Source: Desmodus rotundus (Eukaryota > Chordata > Mammalia > Chiroptera > Phyllostomidae). Taken from it: 64,000 bases of DNA. The notes beneath the pieces are model-generated. The model did no database searches and was not told where the DNA came from. It saw nothing but the letters and a program-made list of their open reading frames with translations. The translations under genes and the position numbers were made by a program. Below are positions 58,576 through 64,000 of this stretch, piece by piece. How positions within the stretch are numbered: position 1 is the stretch's first letter; each line of letters begins with the position of its first letter. The DNA is taken from positions 171,703,220-171,767,219 of the forward strand of contig NC_071390.1 of NCBI RefSeq assembly GCF_022682495.2. The letters run 5' to 3'.

Positions 58576-58783
58576 TTTTTAAAGGTTTTATTTATTTATT
58601 TTTAGAGAGAAGGGAAGGGAGGGAGAAAGAGAGGGAGAGAAACATCAATGTGTGGTTGCCTCTCACATGTCCCCCACCGGGGACCCGGCCCGAAACCCAG
58701 GCATGTGCCCTGGCTGGGAATCAAACCGGCGACCCTTTGGTTCACAGCCTGCGCTCAATCCACTGAGCTACACCAGCCAGGGC
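58576..58783 (-). mobile_element. VES-type SINE
   Basis: Reversed VES: tail 'ttttatttatttatttttag', 'atcaatgtgtggttgcctct', reversed B box 'gggaatcaaaccggcgacc', reversed A-box side 'ccactgagctacaccagcca', ending 'gccagggc'. Target duplication TGCTAAAGTAATT at 58563-58575 and 58784-58796 is identical. Intact CpG sites suggest the youngest of the four. Confidence 0.96.
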
Positions 58784-58796
58784 TGCTAAAGTAATT

Positions 58797-59389
58797 AAGA
58801 CTAGTAATTTTAATTATAATAGCGCATACTAGTATAGCAGTCTGGAGCAGAATTTGCTCAAATAAATGAACATTCCCTTCCCTTCCACTGAGCATCTATA
58901 ATAAAAGAAATGAACATGCCCATGTTGACCCACTCACCCCTCCACTGTATAGCAAAAAGTGAATAATAGTGTTTTTGTGCTAATGAGCTCAGAAATTGTC
59001 TAATAAGATTTTGCTACTATGTCATTATAAATTTAATAAGCACATCGCATAAAGAGTCTGTTCCTGAGATTGCAAAGGTGGAAGATGGGAGAAGGGGAAG
59101 AATTAGGGGGTAGAAATGAACAGCAGAATAGTAGTAGCAGACATTGTACAATTCATCTAAAATAAGTTTAAGAACCTCATTTGATACAATGATTATCCTT
59201 GGTTAGGTTGAATATTTCAAGGACTTGACTTCATTTTTAATTGTATAACTGCTTTTGTTTTCACCCATTTGCTCAGAAAAACTTGCCTAGCACTCAAGTC
59301 TCTATTTACAGCTGATCTCAATATAGTGATTTTTGCCTTTATCTTGTCTCCTGTCTGGATAACATACTCCTTGAGAAGTGAAGAGATCC
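58797..59389. other. Unassigned DNA
   Basis: Nothing recognised. Confidence 0.35.
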
Positions 59390-59500
59390 TCTTCCACAAT
59401 GGAAACTCCTGAGAGCTGGGCCCATTTGTCTCACTCATCACTGTCCCCACAAGGGAGAGCGTGGTGCTGGGCACAAGGAAAATTCCAAATAGTCCACTGT
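59390..59500 (+). repeat. Possible L2 LINE 3' fragment
   Basis: 'agagctgggcccatttgtct', 'cactcatcactgtccccaca', 'gcgtggtgctgggcacaagg'. Confidence 0.55.
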
Positions 59501-60414
59501 TAAATGAGCTAATATTCCTCCCAACTTGTTCTCACTCAAGTATTTATTAAGTTGGACATGTAGAGGAGCTCACTTTTTAAACCTCCACTCTTTTGTGCCT
59601 TCTACACAATGTGCTGCAGATGGTTAATATTCAACTGTGTCTCTTGAATACGCCATAGAAAGAGTTTTGGCAAGGTAGTAAGCTGGTTGCCCTACTTCTT
59701 GCAAGTAGAAGTATGGTTAACCTCATCTTAAATTATCTTGATAGTTGTAAAGCCACTTCTAAAATAATTCTAACATTCCAAGTTGGCAAATGTCATTTCC
59801 AGAGTTATGGATAAAATAAAGAACCTACATACTAAAAATGAATTATGGCACTAGTTTGGCTGGTGGAAGTCATTTCTGGGCTACGCCAAAAGTCTTTTAA
59901 ACATGTTCCGTGCAGACTGACAGGAGGAAGTCTCTACCCCTGTGGCCTGCAGCTGCACTTTGGAGAGTATAAGATTGCTTCCACTGGGCAGATAGGACAA
60001 ACTGGGCTGGACTGCCACGAAGCTGGTTGATAATGAGTCTCGGTGTGAGGCCTGGATTTGATTAAATAAAGCAACTGTAGAACAGCTCCAGGCAGAGCAA
60101 CTGGAAGAAGCAGCCCAGATTGCTCTTCAGGCCAGGATACCAAGACGTCGAGTTTACCATTAGCTTAGTGGGCATGTTCACGAAACAATACACATCCTGG
60201 AAATCAGGATCTGCTCACATTGCTGTTTAAACAAATCATCTGATTTAGACTTTTTAAGTTTTTGCTTCACCTCTGGAACTGTGAACTATGAGCAGTGATA
60301 TAGGGAAATGCAGAGATAAGTCGATTTGTAATTGAAGGCAGATAATGTCATACATGCCTACCCACTGCTCTTTATATAGTTCTTACCTTTTGTGCCCAGT
60401 TATCATGCATGTCA
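59501..60414. other. Unassigned DNA
   Basis: The block 59.84-60.16 kb has moderate GC and opposing frames of 61 and 69 codons, plus an AATAAA at about 60065. I considered a processed pseudogene but recognise no parent protein. Confidence 0.35.
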
Positions 60415-60592
60415 TAACAGGGGAAAGAGGGGGAAGGGTCTTCAAGGAACATGCATAAAGGACCCATGGACAAAGACAATGGGGGGGAAGATTGAGGGTG
60501 GAAGGTCGGGGGGAGAGAAAGTGGTGGTGGAAAAACTAAGGCAACTATACTTGAACAACAAAATTAAAAATTAAAAAATTAAAAACCACTGC
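60415..60592 (+). mobile_element. Young bat-type L1, 3' UTR
   Basis: 'gaaagagggggaagggtctt', 'gcataaaggacccatggaca', 'ggcaactatacttgaacaac', then an A-rich tail. It lies directly left of the truncated CAGGGT element. Confidence 0.85.
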
Positions 60593-60637
60593 AGAGGCAG
60601 ATTTTTTCCAAGGTAATCAAAAGTGTAAAGACAATCG

Positions 60638-60804
60638 AATATTACAAACTCATAATCATGCAATTCTGTAACATAACAATATCACACTCAAGCACACCGT
60701 ATGACATTTTAAGTAAAATATTCAAATTAAAACTGTAAGTTATTACACCCATATTATTACCCTACCAACCATATTCAAGCAGGCCTTACTTCTGCCGGAC
60801 CCTG
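60638..60804. mobile_element. CAGGGT-ended MITE-like element, copy 2, left end missing
   Basis: Shares with copy 1 'attctgtaacataacaatat', 'cacactcaagcacaccgtat', 'attattaccctaccaacca' and the right end 'acttctgccggaccctg'. The left inverted repeat (about 40 bases) is gone. Confidence 0.75.
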
Positions 60805-61480
60805 CATTCTGACGTTTATCAAACTTCATCTGTAGCGCCATGCAGAGACTTCCAACAGACAGACAGCTATGGCACACAGTCACTGGGCACCTGCCAGAGT
60901 CTATTGGGAAGGAGTACAGTGCCCACAGGCTCCTTTCTACTTCGCAGTTGACTCTTAGGTAGGGATTCTCTCCATCCTTTTTGATGATTAGTAAGTCCTG
61001 AATTGAAAATAGAAGCCTTCTTTAGTTCCCTTATTCCTTATTTCTGGAAACATTTTCCAAAATGTACAGAAGAATCCTTTAATAGGGAGAAAATCTCCTA
61101 GTCAATCAAATCAATAAATATCGACAAGACACTATTATGAGCAAGGCACTTTGCTTGGCCCTTTTTGTGATTTGGTGAATTCTATATCTTGTTGCTCTCA
61201 CTGTTGTTATTTTACTCTGAAGAGGCTTCCTTTCAGTATAGCCTTTTAAATAATAATAAACCTATTCTAATTTTGAATTGAGGGGATGTAGATATAGTTG
61301 TAAATTTGGAATACAGTTATAAATATGCTAATAAAACCATATGAAATATTTTACAAACCTTATTTAAGTTGACAGAATAGGTGTTCAGGAAAAAACTTGT
61401 TGAGTGAATATGTCTAAAATATTCAGTTTAAGACCTATTACATGAATACATAAGGTGGAGGGAGAGAGAGAGGAGTACTC
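60805..61480. other. Unassigned AT-rich DNA
   Basis: Nothing recognised. Confidence 0.35.
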
Positions 61481-61483
61481 AGA

Positions 61484-61940
61484 GTGTATTAGTTTGCTAG
61501 GGCTGCTGTAACAAAGCACCACAAACTGAGTGGCTTAAACAACAGGAATGTATTATCTCACAGTGCTGGAGGCTATGAGCTTGGGATCCAGCTGTCAGCA
61601 GGGCCACCATCCCTCTCCAGGCTCTCGGGAAGTGTTGGTTTCAGGCCTCTCTCCTATCCTCTCCCTTGGCTTGTGACAGCATACCTCCAGTCTTCACAAG
61701 GAGTTCTCCCTGATCATGTCTCTGTGTCTATATTTCCCCTTCTTATTAGGATACAGTCATATTGGATTATGGGCCCACCATATCCAGGATGACCTCCTCT
61801 TAACTAATTCATCAGTAAAGACGCTATTTCCAAATAAGGTCAAGTTCTGAAGTCATAGCGTTTAGGACTTCAGCATTGAGGCAGTGAGGGTGAAGACTTC
61901 AACATCATTGGGGGGGGGACACAATTCAATTCATACATCG
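61484..61940 (-). mobile_element. MLT1-type MaLR solo LTR, near full length
   Basis: Reversed MLT1 end to end: 'tgtattagtttgctagggct', 'gctgtaacaaagcaccacaa', 'ctgagtggcttaaacaacag', 'agtcatattggattatggg', 'atttccaaataaggtcaag', 'gacacaattcaattcataca'. No internal region flanks it. Confidence 0.92.
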
Positions 61941-63184
61941 AGTAACATAATAAAAGAAAGGTGCCCACCAAGCAGGATTTTTGCAGGGACGGGCTTGGTC
62001 ATCTAAGGTTCTCTCATTCCAGATACAGATGGTGAGCTGGTTTGTAAGCTGAAGGTACTCTGAGCACAGGTTCAGTGTGGTCGCAGTCTCTTCCTTTACT
62101 CAGTACAATGACAGCCCACTGAAGGAACCCAGGCCAGCCAAACCGAGTGTGAAAATGCAGACTCAGAGCATTCGGCTAGGTTCTGTGCAAGTCAGCTGGA
62201 CAGTCTGACTGCTAGACAGCTGTATTTGACGGAGACCAAAGGGCAGTGTGTGAACGAGCCTGCTCGGCCAGAGACCTTGACAATTGTTGGAGGAGAGACG
62301 TTAGTTATTCAGTTACTCCTCCTCTCACCAGCGCTGACTTTCAGGCCGACGAGCACTGGGTGTTTTCAGCTTTTGGGGGTGAAGCACTTAGCAAGAGGCT
62401 GCATGTTGTTTCAGACTGAAAAAGACTCCGTGCGGCTTTTCCACCCCTCCTGAAATCAGTGTGGCTCTTTTCCAATATTAACAAAAAGTTCTGTTTCTGC
62501 AAAACTAACCTCAAACTCCATTCTCTCTCCTGAGTTCCAAGGATTTGATGACAAACTTGGCATACCAAGTTTTACAGATCCGAATCAAAGCTGAACACAA
62601 AAGAAAGCCCAGTGCCCTATGGTAACACAAGAGCATGATTATTTTTGGACTGAAACCGCTTAACACAAGCACAGCTGTGAAGGTCCCGTGTTGCTTCCAG
62701 AAGATCGCCTTTATATTCGACATAGTAGCCAAAAGTCATAGAAACCAAGCTCAGACAGCATTATTAATATGAAATAAAGTTATGTCACACTTAGTTTTCA
62801 AAGATAGTAAATCCACCAACACCAGTAAAATTAAATAAATATTTGAAGTCTGAAGTTAACATCTATGAGGGAGCCAGGAAAAATGAAAATTTCAAATCTG
62901 GTTTAGGAAAGAAAAAAAAAGTCTGCTTCGTTAGTTTTCTCCTCGACCATTAAAGATTAACTGTATATTGACTACAAAAATGTTATTTATTGAATGATAA
63001 AACTGCCACCTCAAGTGTAGTTATTAGGGATAAATACATGGCCCCATAAAAGTGACCACACAAAGAGTGGCGTGCAGGCAAATGAATTTGTTTGGATACA
63101 CCCAGCCTGATCATGCCCCTTCACTACTTAAATATTTTACAAATGTTCTGCTGAATTCAAGGTGCTTTTCAGAAAACTTTTAAG
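61941..63184. other. Unassigned DNA
   Basis: About 1.2 kb with no recognised repeat; GC is moderate at 61.98-62.45 kb. Opposing 73-75 codon frames have no recognised domain. Confidence 0.4.
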
Positions 63185-63189
63185 AATCT

Positions 63190-63530
63190 TAGCCTTTTCT
63201 CTAAGCTTCACTTATCTCACTTCCCCAAACCTTTTCCAGGATCCCATGACACCCATGTTCCTCCCTTTGGGCACCCCGTCCGTATGGCACTGCTCCTGCT
63301 CTCCAGGGACTGGGGGCGTCTTCCCTGCAGAGCTCATGGAACAAGTCCTAAGTGGACTGGTTGCCCCTTGGTAGTCACCTGTGTTGCAACTATTATTATA
63401 TACTTTATACTGGGAGGCATACATATCTACGTCCCTCACTAGCTGCATGCTCCTTAATAGCAGAGACTTAAATAACTCATGTTATTTGGCCTACAGGTGT
63501 GTGATAAGTAATTGTTGAATGAATAAGTGA
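63190..63530 (+). repeat. L2 LINE 3' end
   Basis: 'tcctccctttgggcaccccg', 'gctgcatgctccttaatagc', 'agagacttaaataactcatg' and terminal 'ttgttgaatgaataagtg'. Confidence 0.65.
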
Positions 63531-64000
63531 AAGTTATCATGAGATGTTCATATGATATGATAATTAAATGTATTCTCAAAAATAACTAACATTTAAATTG
63601 TATTTATGGGAAAATTAGGTTCAGCATAAGAGACAAAATAGTTGTTTTCTGTTCTGCATTGGATCAGTGATTCTCTAGGGATTTTGTTCAGTTTTGGACG
63701 CCATAGTGTTTAAGGGCTCTCCGCCCCCCTCCAGAGAAAGGCTTCTAAGTTCATTCTACAACTCCTAGGAAAACTATAAGCCAAAAAGAATTTAAATTAT
63801 CAGTTTGTTTAGTATCCAGAAATAACATTCGTTGGTTATTTTTGTATCTTTTTTCTAGTCTTTCTCCCTCTCTCTTTTTAATGACAGGCAATATTTAAAA
63901 GAGAAAGGGATGGACTAGAGTGTGTCAATGTAATGTTTACATGATGATGAAGAATCAAGAAATAATTACCAATAAAAAAAGAGAAAAGAATTGCCTTTTT
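63531..64000. other. Unassigned DNA to window end
   Basis: Nothing recognised. Confidence 0.35.

Noticed and set aside
59840..60165. Possible processed pseudogene with AATAAA near its end
   Set aside because: No parent gene recognised, no poly(A) tail or target duplication seen.

Overview
This 64 kb window looks like vertebrate, specifically bat, nuclear DNA with no recognisable protein-coding gene. The host call rests on four insertions of a tRNA-derived SINE of the bat VES type and on several young L1 3' ends of a form common in yangochiropteran bats (G-rich 3' UTR, then GCAGACAACTGTAATTGAA, then an A-rich tail). The exact species cannot be told; a noctilionoid or molossid-like lineage is only a guess. 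Low GC, no CpG-island promoter, no splice-bounded exon that I recognise and short open frames only (longest 184 codons, running through a TA repeat) point to an intergenic desert or a long intron.

What can be annotated is the sediment of mobile elements. Old mammalian layers: about fifteen MIR SINEs, about a dozen L2 pieces, L1M fragments on both strands, MaLR (MLT1-type) LTRs near 38.3, 57.7 and 61.5 kb, and hAT-Charlie DNA elements (MER20, MER5, MER58 types). A middle layer: a nested cluster of DNA transposons at 20.1-21.4 kb (MER2 inside a Tigger-like element, abutted by an internally deleted mariner), a TA-flanked MITE at 28.6 kb, and a CAGGGT-ended element present twice (26.3 and 60.6 kb). 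A young layer: VES SINEs with nearly intact target-site duplications and bat L1 3' ends, one carrying a tandemly doubled 3' UTR (41.3-42.0 kb). Two related ERV-type LTR pieces lie at 19.4 and 45.3 kb.

Layout: 0-8 kb, L1 with an inverted 5' part and a 290 bp purine microsatellite, L2, young L1, MER58, MER20, L1M. 8-19 kb, MIR and L2 pieces, a second 5'-inverted L1 at 14.6-15.0 kb, MER58, VES. 19-26 kb, L1M, LTR, nested DNA transposons, VES in a MIR, long L1M. 26-36 kb, CAGGGT element, L2 with MITE, GC-rich patch, L1 in MER5, VES in a MIR. 36-46 kb, MIRs, MLT1, nested L1s, short perfect hairpin, solo LTR. 46-64 kb, L2/MIR pieces, degraded SINE, LTR pieces, VES, second CAGGGT element, MLT1, L2.

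No genes work together here and I did not find a new biological system. The items most worth checking are the CAGGGT-ended repeat, the two twin-primed L1s, the nested transposon cluster and the doubled L1 3' end. Family names are recalled from known consensus sequences, not from a search; boundaries are by eye, usually good to about 10-20 bases for young elements and worse for old ones.
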